From the NCBI GenBank assembly GCA_025350945.1, contig JANXWW010000282.1, positions 1 to 10,855 of the forward strand: a DNA stretch of 10,855 nucleotides. Reading direction: 5' to 3'. This DNA comes from Burkholderiales bacterium. Lineage in GTDB: Bacteria > Pseudomonadota > Gammaproteobacteria > Burkholderiales > Usitatibacteraceae. This document shows positions 1 through 5,924 of the stretch, piece by piece. The notes under the pieces are model-generated. The model was not told where the DNA came from. It worked only from the letters and a program-made list of their open reading frames with translations, and ran no database searches. Made by a program: the position numbers and the translations under genes. Position 1 is the stretch's first letter. Every line of letters starts with the position of its first letter.

Positions 1-1138
1 CCGTTTCCAGCAGCCAGTCGCGAATGAGATCAACACCCTCGCCCGTTAATGCTGAAAGTTTAATGGTGGCGTGATGATCCTCATTGTCTTCGATGCGCTC
101 TGCCTGTTGACCATGCATGTCAATTTTGTTGTAAACCCATGCCACTGGAAGTGCTGCGGGCAAGTTAGCCAAAATTTCGGCCTCGTTTTGACCGATCATT
201 TCACCGGCTTCGGCGATGAGCAGAGCAGCGCCCGCCCTCTCCACCGCCATCCATGTTCGCTCAATGCCAATTTTCTCAACCGCATCTTCGGTATCACGCA
301 GCCCTGCTGTATCAATAAGGTAAATGGGCACACCTTTAACCACAATTGTGGCGCGAACGTGATCGCGCGTTGTTCCCGCAATCGGTGTGACAATTGCGAC
401 CTCTTCACCGGCCAAGCGATTTAGCAAACTGGACTTCCCCACATTGGGCCGCCCAATGAGCGCCACCGTCAGCCCATCACGAAGCACCGCGCCTTGCTTG
501 GCTTCGCGGGTTAAATTGGCCAAAAGAGCGCGCTGATGCTGGAGTTTCGATTGTTGAAGTGCGCGATCTGCGGAATCAATTTCCTCTTCCGGGAAATCAA
601 TACACGCTTCGACATGCATGCGAAGCTCGATTAAACCTTCCGTCGACGCATGCACGCGACTGGAAAATTCGCCAGTGAGTGATTTGATTGCGGATTTCGC
701 CGCCTCGGTTGAGCTGGCTTCGATTAAATCCGCCACACTTTCTGCCTGGGCAAGATCAAGTTTGCCGTTTAAAAAAGCGCGCTCAGTGAACTCGCCTGGT
801 TTCGCCAAGCGACAACCCAACTCGGTGCAGCGCTGTAGCAAGCGCTGCAAAACTGCCGCGCCACCGTGACCCTGTAGCTCAAAGACATCTTCACCCGTGT
901 AAGAATGAGGTTGCGGGAAAAACAGGGCAATGCCTTGGTCAATCGCTAAACCCTCCGCATCGCGAAATGTGGCTAACGTTGCCACACGGGGCGCTGCCGT
1001 TTTGCCCAGTATTACCTGGGCAAACGCGCCCAACCCTTTTCCGGATACCCGCACCACACCAATACCGCCACGCCCTGGCGGTGTCGCAATGGCAGCAATG
1101 GTTTCACGTGGAACAATTTGCTCGGTTGAAGAAGTCAT
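1..1138 (-). CDS. mnmE: tRNA uridine-5-carboxymethylaminomethyl(34) synthesis GTPase MnmE (C-terminus beyond window)
   Basis: MnmE (TrmE) is a GTPase that works with MnmG to modify the wobble uridine (position 34) of certain tRNAs. The window contains 379 codons from the ATG at 1138 with no stop, so the last roughly 70 residues, including the expected C-terminal C-x-G-K motif, lie off the left edge. The N-terminal folate-binding domain begins with the typical ATPPGRGGIGVVR stretch and includes KPGEFTERAFLNGKLDL. The G domain is complete: G1 GRPNVGKS at residues 229-236, G2 within TPIAGTTRD, G3 DTAG at 276-279, G4 NKID at 337-340 and a G5-like SAL. Length and motif spacing match the family. 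A weak GGTGG-like ribosome site precedes the ATG. An intrinsic terminator separates it from upstream yidC, so it probably has its own promoter, which I could not pinpoint. Codons 8-13 contain a parS-like site. Family order predicts mnmG, rsmG, parA and parB beyond the edge (inference). Confidence 0.97.
   Translation of the reverse strand, partial: MTSSTEQIVPRETIAAIATPPGRGGIGVVRVSGKGLGAFAQVILGKTAAPRVATLATFRDAEGLAIDQGIALFFPQPHSYTGEDVFELQGHGGAAVLQRLLQRCTELGCRLAKPGEFTERAFLNGKLDLAQAESVADLIEASSTEAAKSAIKSLTGEFSSRVHASTEGLIELRMHVEACIDFPEEEIDSADRALQQSKLQHQRALLANLTREAKQGAVLRDGLTVALIGRPNVGKSSLLNRLAGEEVAIVTPIAGTTRDHVRATIVVKGVPIYLIDTAGLRDTEDAVEKIGIERTWMAVERAGAALLIAEAGEMIGQNEAEILANLPAALPVAWVYNKIDMHGQQAERIEDNEDHHATIKLSALTGEGVDLIRDWLLET
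1100..1115 (-). promoter_or_regulatory. parS: parS-like ParB binding site inside mnmE
   Basis: On the minus strand the sequence reads TGTTCCACGTGAAACC. This matches the widely conserved bacterial parS consensus TGTTNCACGTGAAACA at every position except the last. ParB nucleates on such sites and spreads, directing origin segregation and SMC loading. The site lies in codons 8-13 of mnmE, about 3 kb from the candidate origin, which is where chromosomal parS sites usually cluster. The match and position are seen directly; binding is inferred. No other parS-like 16-mer was seen in the window. Confidence 0.8.
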
Positions 1139-1161
1139 ATTTAATTATCACACCACCAAAA

Positions 1162-1194
1162 TGAAAAAGCCGCCAAAGTCTAACTTTAGCGGCT
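1162..1194 (-). terminator. Intrinsic terminator downstream of yidC
   Basis: Read on the minus strand, an 11-base arm AGCCGCTAAAG, a 5-base loop and the arm CTTTGGCGGCT pair completely with one U-G wobble, and a run of T follows. It lies between the yidC stop (1230) and the mnmE start (1138). It should end the rpmH-rnpA-yidD-yidC transcript before mnmE, although readthrough is possible. Confidence 0.85.
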
Positions 1195-1229
1195 GTGATA
1201 TTACCCTCAGTACCTTCAAGCTGACATCA

Positions 1230-2969
1230 CTATCGTTTGGCGGGTTTTGCCACCATCGGTGCGCCAATCGTTTTATTGATATACCACTGCTGGCCAATGG
1301 TGAGAATGTTCTGCATCGTCCAATAAAGCACCAAACCCGATGGGAAAAAGAAAAACATCACTGAAAACACTAGCGGCATGATTGTCATCACTTTCGCCTG
1401 GACCGGATCGGGTGGTGCGGGTTGCAGTTTGGTTTGGATAAACATAGATGCGCCCATGATGACCGGCAGCACATAAAACGGATCAGGGGTAGAAAGATCG
1501 GTAATCCACCCTATCCATGGCGCGTTGCGCAACTCGACTGCGCTTAGCAGCACCCAATACAGCGCAATAAAAAACGGCATTTGAATCAAGATCGGCAAAC
1601 ACCCGCCGAGCGGATTAATCTTTTCGGTCTTGTACATTTCCATCATGGCCTGATTCATCTTCAACTTGTCGTCGCCATAGCGCGCTTTCATGGCCTCGAT
1701 CTTCGGGGCCATTTGCTTCATGTGCGCCATCGACTTACCCGCTTTTTGGTTCAACGGGAAGAACACCAGTTTGATGAGGATTGTGAAAATAATGATCGTC
1801 CAACCCCAGTTGCCGATAATGTTGTGAATCCACGACAGCACCACAAACATCGGATAAGCCAGAATATGCAACCAGCCGTAATCGACAACCAAATCAAGCC
1901 CTGGTGCAAGCGTTTTGAGCTTTTCCTGCTCTTGCGGGCCCAAATATAGCGGCATATTCAGTGCGGCCGCGGCACCTGTAGCAATTGAGCCTACCGGCAC
2001 GATCAAGCCCGCAGAATAGAGCTTGTCGGTCACCCTCTTCGTAAAGGTCTCACGCTTTATGTTTGTTGCGGGCAGCCATGCAGACACGAAATAATGCTGC
2101 ACCATGGCCACCCAGCCATCACCCGACTCTTTGGGGTAATCAGTTTTGTTTTTGTCGATATCACTGAATGCGACCTTTTGAAACTTCTTCGCCTCAGTGT
2201 AAACGGCTGGTCCAGTGAATGTCGCGATGCCTGTGAATGGGTTACCTCCAGAGCTTTCTCCTTCAGGCGGATTAGCATCACGCACAAACTGAAAATAGGC
2301 GCTGGGGTTAATCGCTGCTGCGCTATTGTTCTTGATGTCATAGCGAACATCGACCACGTACGAGTTTCTCTTAAACGTATAAGTTTTGTTTGCCGTCACA
2401 TTTGGCACATCGTTATTTATAAACGTGACTTCTAATTTATCGTTGCTGCCAAGCTCAAACGTTGCGTTATTGTTGACGTCACTTTTATCTCCCGCTAAAA
2501 CCCAGTTCGCGGTATGGTTTGGTAGCCCGTCACCCAACAAACCTGATTGAGTAACAAAGTAAGCACTAGCCTTTTCCTGCATAAGCATAAATTGCTTGGT
2601 TTTGTCACTATGCGCAGTATGTTTGAGCAAGATTACGGAACGAATATCCGCGCCCTGGGTATCAAGCGCAACATTGAGCGTGTCGGTAACAACGGAAATC
2701 CGCTTACCTGTTGAGGTAATGGGTGTGCCCGATAACGCGGGCAGAGTTGGTACACCGCCCGAAGCGGCGGGGGCACCGCCTGTGGGGGTCGGTACAGGCA
2801 CCGCTGATGCATTTGCCCCTGTTGTCGACCCATTTTTACTGGCCGCTGTTGGCGCAGTAATCGTCGCTGCTGCTGATACCGGAGGATGATTATGTTTTTG
2901 CCAAGCCTCCCACAAGAAAAAACCTGATGCTGAAAATACAATAAGCGCGATGAGTCGTTGCGTATCCAT
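1230..2969 (-). CDS. yidC: Membrane protein insertase YidC
   Basis: YidC (Oxa1/Alb3 family) inserts proteins into the inner membrane, alone or with SecYEG. The 579 residues are close to the proteobacterial norm. An N-terminal anchor helix (residues about 5-22, after MDTQRL) is followed by an Ala/Pro/Thr/Gly-rich linker (about 30-85) and a large periplasmic beta domain to about 345. The conserved insertase core follows, with hydrophobic segments near 367-384, 388-405, 457-477, 497-512 and 527-556. Signature stretches are INPLGGCLPILIQMPFF and FPSGLVLYW, and the cytoplasmic charged hairpin near 410-450 (MAPKIEAMKARYGDDK) is present. The core hydrophilic-groove arginine of E. coli YidC (R366) aligns with lysine 400 (ILIKLVFFPL), a conservative change. 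The tail ends in the basic PAKR. The gene follows yidD by 36 bases. No good ribosome site precedes the ATG, but it begins with the standard family N-terminus. Confidence 0.98.
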   Translation of the reverse strand: MDTQRLIALIVFSASGFFLWEAWQKHNHPPVSAAATITAPTAASKNGSTTGANASAVPVPTPTGGAPAASGGVPTLPALSGTPITSTGKRISVVTDTLNVALDTQGADIRSVILLKHTAHSDKTKQFMLMQEKASAYFVTQSGLLGDGLPNHTANWVLAGDKSDVNNNATFELGSNDKLEVTFINNDVPNVTANKTYTFKRNSYVVDVRYDIKNNSAAAINPSAYFQFVRDANPPEGESSGGNPFTGIATFTGPAVYTEAKKFQKVAFSDIDKNKTDYPKESGDGWVAMVQHYFVSAWLPATNIKRETFTKRVTDKLYSAGLIVPVGSIATGAAAALNMPLYLGPQEQEKLKTLAPGLDLVVDYGWLHILAYPMFVVLSWIHNIIGNWGWTIIIFTILIKLVFFPLNQKAGKSMAHMKQMAPKIEAMKARYGDDKLKMNQAMMEMYKTEKINPLGGCLPILIQMPFFIALYWVLLSAVELRNAPWIGWITDLSTPDPFYVLPVIMGASMFIQTKLQPAPPDPVQAKVMTIMPLVFSVMFFFFPSGLVLYWTMQNILTIGQQWYINKTIGAPMVAKPAKR

Positions 2970-3005
2970 GAATGGCCGGAGAATTAACGTTGAGTTAGAA
3001 AAAAT

Positions 3006-3224
3006 TTAAGGAACCGGGTCGTACCCACCTTGACACCACGGATGACATCGAAGCAGGCGCCACCCGGAAAAAAAACCGCCTTGAATTGCGCCATGTTTCA
3101 AAATAGCCGTTAAAGCGTAATCCGAACACGTGGGTGTAAATCTGCATTGACCGCCAAAGTAAGGGCTTAGCAACAACTGATAGCCCTTAATCGACCAAAT
3201 GAACATGCGGGCAATGGGCGACAT
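3006..3224 (-). CDS. yidD: Membrane protein insertion efficiency factor YidD
   Basis: YidD is a small inner-membrane-associated protein that assists YidC/Sec-dependent insertion; its exact mechanism is not settled. The 72-residue product is a typical family size. It has an N-terminal amphipathic stretch (SPIARMFIWSIKGYQLLLSP), the family signature QCRFTPTCSDYA at about 26-37, and the cysteine-containing C-terminus RCHPWCQGGYDPVP. The ATG lies one base after the rnpA stop codon, so translation is probably coupled to rnpA. Placement between rnpA and yidC is the conserved arrangement. Confidence 0.96.
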   Translation of the reverse strand: MSPIARMFIWSIKGYQLLLSPYFGGQCRFTPTCSDYALTAILKHGAIQGGFFSGWRLLRCHPWCQGGYDPVP

Positions 3225-3225
3225 A

Positions 3226-3756
3226 TCAATTGCGCGCGTGCAATTTACGTCTGGCTGATAAATTATTAATGGTTGCCAGCAACTTATTTATTTCTTGTTT
3301 AACGCGCACTCGCTCGTCCGCAACTTTCAAATTAACTTTCGCGGTCAAGGTCAATAAGACGTCGATGGAAATTTTGCGTGCTGCATGCTGGCGCAACGCT
3401 TCTCTTATCCAACGTTTTACCAGATTACGTTCAGCCGCTTTTTTAAGAAGACGTTTAGGGACCGCCACTGCAAGCCGCGCGCCTGATGGCTCCATACGAG
3501 GCTCCTCACGATTACAAACCTCAAAATCCAGCGACAAACCTTTCTGTACTCTATTGATAACGCGCGCTTCGATACACGGTTTTTCGGACGGTTTTGTGGA
3601 AGCCGTTTGATCGCCGTCTGAACCCGGCTGCGAGCGCACGCGTTTGCCTCGCTTGAGAACGTTTGAGACGTCATGGGTATTCAAACGCATCTTGCGCCCA
3701 AATTTTTTTCGCATTGTTGCTGACAATGGCTGCGGGCCGCTGATTTGCTGCGGCAC
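3226..3756 (-). CDS. rnpA: Ribonuclease P protein component, with an inserted segment
   Basis: RnpA is the basic protein subunit of RNase P; it helps the catalytic RNA bind precursor tRNA and cleave off the 5' leader. The family core is visible: FGRKMRLNTHDVSNVLKRGKR near residues 19-39, ARLAVAVPKRLLKKAAERN at about 93-111 and the RNR-type region with R110, N111, K114 and R115, then WIREALR. At 176 residues it is longer than the usual 110-130. The excess is an extra stretch of roughly 30 residues (about 43-73, polar and low-complexity, QPGSDGDQTASTKPSEK) between the first helix and the first strand, plus a possible N-terminal extension. The listed start is a GTG; the ATG at 3714 (MRKKFGRKMRL) fits the family's usual N-terminus better and would give 162 residues. 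Neither has a clear ribosome site. It follows rpmH by 41 bases and nearly abuts yidD. Confidence 0.93.
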   Translation of the reverse strand: MPQQISGPQPLSATMRKKFGRKMRLNTHDVSNVLKRGKRVRSQPGSDGDQTASTKPSEKPCIEARVINRVQKGLSLDFEVCNREEPRMEPSGARLAVAVPKRLLKKAAERNLVKRWIREALRQHAARKISIDVLLTLTAKVNLKVADERVRVKQEINKLLATINNLSARRKLHARN

Positions 3757-3797
3757 AGAGTTTTGAATAAGGTGTGCAGCGATGTTGTCTAAAAAAA

Positions 3798-3932
3798 CTA
3801 AACAGCGAGGCGGGTACGGCCTTTGGCGCGGCGAGCCCTAATCACCCCACGTCCACCAACAGTTTTCATGCGGACAAGAAAGCCGTGGGTTTTTTTACGG
3901 CGTGCAACGGAAGGCTGGTAAGTACGTTTCAT
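3798..3932 (-). CDS. rpmH: 50S ribosomal protein L34
   Basis: L34 is a very small, basic protein of the large ribosomal subunit. The 44-residue product [20 protein letters not shown]... continues with [24 protein letters not shown] and aligns end to end with bacterial L34, including the invariant THGF and RRAKGR. It begins with ATG at 3932, preceded by an AGAAGA-like ribosome site, and ends with TAG at 3798-3800, directly followed by a run of seven T. The gene is the first of the minus-strand cluster and faces away from dnaA across the origin region, as in most bacteria. A promoter with near-consensus boxes lies about 130 bases upstream. Confidence 0.98.
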   Translation of the reverse strand: MKRTYQPSVARRKKTHGFLVRMKTVGGRGVIRARRAKGRTRLAV

Positions 3933-4061
3933 GATGATCTTCTACTAAAATATTTATGGATCATGTCGAAAAGTCAGCTTTTGACACGGACTGGCTCTTG
4001 AGTAACTTTCGCGCGACTTGACCTTATCGTCAAACATCGAGCAGAACATGAATAGCCTTAG

Positions 4062-4091
4062 ATTATCTTGTTTTTTCAGGCGTTTAGTCAA
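4062..4091 (-). promoter_or_regulatory. Candidate sigma-70 promoter for the rpmH-rnpA-yidD-yidC cluster
   Basis: On the minus strand TTGACT (4091-4086) is followed after 18 bases by GATAAT (4067-4062). Each hexamer differs from the sigma-70 consensus by one base, and the spacing is acceptable. The predicted start near 4055 would leave a leader of about 120 bases before rpmH. This is the best promoter match seen in the region. Confidence 0.6.
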
Positions 4092-4120
4092 GATCTTCGT
4101 TTATTCTGTTCTACGGTGCT

Positions 4121-4144
4121 GTGAGCTTGCTGGGCGCAGCTCAC
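4121..4144. repeat. Inverted repeat in origin region
   Basis: The 7-base arms GTGAGCT and AGCTCAC are perfect complements separated by 10 bases. No T-run follows on either strand, so it does not look like a terminator. It lies between the rpmH promoter and the DnaA box and could be a protein-binding site or hairpin; its function is unknown. Confidence 0.5.
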
Positions 4145-4189
4145 CCTCCTTCGTTTGTTAGTCATTTCTCACTCACACCCCAATTTGCT

Positions 4190-4198
4190 TGTGGATAA
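4190..4198 (-). promoter_or_regulatory. Perfect DnaA box upstream of dnaA
   Basis: TGTGGATAA here is the reverse complement of TTATCCACA, the strong consensus DnaA-binding 9-mer. It lies 119 bases before the dnaA start, where it could act in origin firing and in autorepression of dnaA. Confidence 0.85.
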
Positions 4199-4220
4199 GT
4201 TAGCGCGAAAAGCGTAAAAT
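4192..4220 (+). promoter_or_regulatory. Weak candidate dnaA promoter overlapping the DnaA box
   Basis: TGGATA (4192-4197) and TAAAAT (4215-4220) are 17 bases apart and resemble sigma-70 boxes, the first matching at four of six positions. The -35 element would overlap the perfect DnaA box, consistent with DnaA autoregulation known in other bacteria. The match is only moderate. Confidence 0.3.
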
Positions 4221-4317
4221 TATGAAAATCTTTGATTCCTAAAACACTGAAACACAGCGCTTTAACCTCTTCTTTTCTACCAATCACAACACCTTTAATT
4301 AATAGCGTAACTCACCA

Positions 4318-5691
4318 ATGCATCCCTTCTGGCAATCCTGCGTTAGTGAATTTCAGCAGGAGCTTTCGCAACACCAATTCAACACTTGGGTAAAACCATT
4401 GCGTTTTGAGCAAGGAGGCGATGGTTTCACGCTTATCGCTCCCAATCGCCATGTATTGCAATGGGTGAAAGAGCGTTTGCTCGCGCGGATCGAACAATCT
4501 GGCGAAAAGTTTTTTTCTCGTCCGGTTTATCTCGATTTGGCGTTGGAGGAAGCGGAGCCAGAAGTGGTCTCGTTAAATGACGATGCCGACGTTAGCGGGC
4601 CGACCCCCGCAATCGAGCAATCTCGCGCCGGCTATTCCCCTACTTCCCCGCCGACCGCGCCACACAAGCTAAATCCTACGTTTACGTTTGCGAGTTTTGT
4701 TGGTGGTAAAGCCAACCAGCTCGCACGCGCTGCGGCATTGCAGGTGGGTCAGAATGTCGGCCAAAACCCAGGCCAGGCCTACAACCCCTTGTTTGTTTAT
4801 GGCACCACTGGGTTGGGCAAAACACATTTGGTGCAAGCCATTGGCAATCAGTTGCTCGCGCATAATCCACTAGCCAAAATTCGTTATATTCACGCCGAAC
4901 AATTTGTCACGGATGTCGTGCGGGCCTATCAACACAAGGCGTTTGACAGCTTCAAGCGCTCTTACCACACGCTTGATCTGCTCCTAATTGACGATATTCA
5001 ATTCTTCGGCGGTAAATCACGTACTCAAGAAGAGTTTTTCTACGCGTTCAATGCATTGATCGAAAATGGCAAGCAAGTCGTCATCACCAGTGATCGTTTT
5101 CCGAAAGAAATATCAGGTATTGAAGACCGTTTAATTTCGCGCTTTGGGTGGGGATTAACCGTTTCAGTCGAGCCCCCTGAGCTGGAAATGCGTGTCGCTA
5201 TCCTGCTGAAAAAAGCCGAGACCGAGAACATCGTTATATCCGAAGAAGTCGCCTTTTTCATTGCCAAACATATTCGTTCAAATGTTCGCGAGCTGGAGGG
5301 TGGCTTAAAGCGTGTTCTGGCTTATGCAAAGTTCAATAACTTGCCCGTTACCATCAGCGCCGCCAAAGAAGCGTTGAAAGATCTGCTGGCTGTATTAAAC
5401 CGTCAAATATCAATTGAAAATATTCAAAAAACGGTTGCTGATTACTACAAAATCAAACTATCAGAAATGTATTCAAAGAAACGTGTTCGCTCGTTGGCAC
5501 GACCGCGACAAATTGCGATGGCCCTTACGAAAGAACTTACCCCTATGTCTCTACCGGAAATTGGTGAGGCTTTTGGTGGGCGCGATCACACTACGGTTCT
5601 TCATGCTTGCCGCAAAGTCGTTGAATTGATTGAGTCAGACCAAATGATCGCACGCGATCACGCGTTGTTAATGCAAACTTTACGTGGTTAA
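4318..5691 (+). CDS. dnaA: Chromosomal replication initiator protein DnaA
   Basis: DnaA is the AAA+ ATPase that binds DnaA boxes, oligomerises on oriC and opens the duplex. All four domains are present in 457 residues: domain I (residues 1-75, [21 protein letters not shown]), a short variable linker (about 76-118), the AAA+ domain and the DNA-binding domain IV (about 365-457). Walker A is GTTGLGKT at 162-169 and Walker B LLLIDD at 221-226. The arginine finger is R275 in SRFGWG and the sensor 2 arginine is R324 in SNVRELEGG. The DNA-binding signature [10 protein letters not shown] is at 421-430. A short duplicated stretch GQNVGQN (144-150) just before the nucleotide-binding core adds about four residues relative to typical relatives. 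No strong ribosome site precedes the ATG, but this start gives the canonical N-terminus. dnaN follows after 233 bases. Confidence 0.98.
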   Translation: MHPFWQSCVSEFQQELSQHQFNTWVKPLRFEQGGDGFTLIAPNRHVLQWVKERLLARIEQSGEKFFSRPVYLDLALEEAEPEVVSLNDDADVSGPTPAIEQSRAGYSPTSPPTAPHKLNPTFTFASFVGGKANQLARAAALQVGQNVGQNPGQAYNPLFVYGTTGLGKTHLVQAIGNQLLAHNPLAKIRYIHAEQFVTDVVRAYQHKAFDSFKRSYHTLDLLLIDDIQFFGGKSRTQEEFFYAFNALIENGKQVVITSDRFPKEISGIEDRLISRFGWGLTVSVEPPELEMRVAILLKKAETENIVISEEVAFFIAKHIRSNVRELEGGLKRVLAYAKFNNLPVTISAAKEALKDLLAVLNRQISIENIQKTVADYYKIKLSEMYSKKRVRSLARPRQIAMALTKELTPMSLPEIGEAFGGRDHTTVLHACRKVVELIESDQMIARDHALLMQTLRG

Positions 5692-5743
5692 TTGTGGTTT
5701 ATATGCATGATCATTATCTGAAACATTAAACTCTTGTATGACC

Positions 5744-5752
5744 TGTGCACAA
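5744..5752 (-). promoter_or_regulatory. Near-consensus DnaA box
   Basis: TGTGCACAA is the reverse complement of TTGTGCACA, one mismatch (third base) from TTATNCACA. It lies 53 bases after dnaA. Confidence 0.4.
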
Positions 5753-5790
5753 CCCTGAATAACCCAATAACTGTTTTAACCTCCGAAAAG

Positions 5791-5799
5791 TTACTCACA
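5791..5799 (+). promoter_or_regulatory. Near-consensus DnaA box next to AT-rich stretch
   Basis: TTACTCACA differs from TTATNCACA only at the fourth base. It directly borders the AT-rich stretch starting near 5800, a suitable position for DnaA loading at an unwinding element. Confidence 0.4.
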
Positions 5800-5924
5800 C
5801 TATTTAACAGGTTTAATGATTTTAATACCGCGCGCTTTTTCGTTGTAAAACACTGATTTAAATAAAGTAATAATTTTTATACGCACCTTAGCTGCCCTTT
5901 ATCTATTAACTATTAGGTTTATAT

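Larger units (their letters stand above)
3933..4317. other. oriC: rpmH-dnaA intergenic region, part of candidate oriC
   Basis: This 385-base non-coding stretch separates divergent rpmH and dnaA, a position used as the origin in several proteobacteria such as Pseudomonas. It holds one perfect DnaA box (4190-4198), weaker 7-of-9 resemblances at 4169-4177 and 4248-4256, a promoter facing rpmH, a hairpin-forming inverted repeat at 4121-4144, and an AT-rich approach to dnaA (4201-4317). The position and the box are seen directly; origin function is inferred. A single perfect box is few for a full origin, so the dnaA-dnaN gap may contribute. Confidence 0.65.
5692..5924. other. dnaA-dnaN intergenic region with AT-rich stretch, possible second part of oriC
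   Basis: These 233 non-coding bases hold two one-mismatch DnaA boxes (5744-5752 and 5791-5799), two weaker minus-strand 9-mers immediately beside the first (5754-5762, 5762-5770), and an AT-rich stretch. Bases 5801-5890 are about 73 percent A+T, and 5855-5881 contain only two G or C bases. This box-then-AT-rich layout resembles a DNA unwinding element, as in the dnaA-dnaN half of the Bacillus subtilis origin. dnaN expression signals must also lie here or upstream; I could not identify a clear promoter. Function is inferred. Confidence 0.5.

Noticed and set aside
71..1364. Plus-strand open frames (71-424, 618-869, 930-1364, 967-1164)
   Set aside because: They lie antisense to mnmE or the yidC end, and the minus-strand frames encode unmistakable family motifs; the plus-strand products resemble nothing.
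1581..2889. Open frames antisense to or overlapping yidC (1581-1949, 2094-2435, 2596-2889, 2057-2350, 2633-2941)
   Set aside because: Shadows of yidC with no recognisable domain or ribosome site.
3127..3132. Second CACGTG as a parS core
   Set aside because: Its flanks (GAA before, GGT after) do not match the parS arms; it lies in the conserved yidD coding sequence.
3981..3986. Perfect TTGACA on the plus strand as a dnaA promoter
   Set aside because: No acceptable -10 box lies 16-18 bases downstream, and it is over 300 bases from dnaA.
3774..4001. 75-codon plus-strand frame across rpmH
   Set aside because: It is antisense to L34, whose full protein is clear on the other strand.
4121..4144. 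Hairpin as an intrinsic terminator
   Set aside because: Neither strand has a T-run after the stem, and no gene ends nearby.
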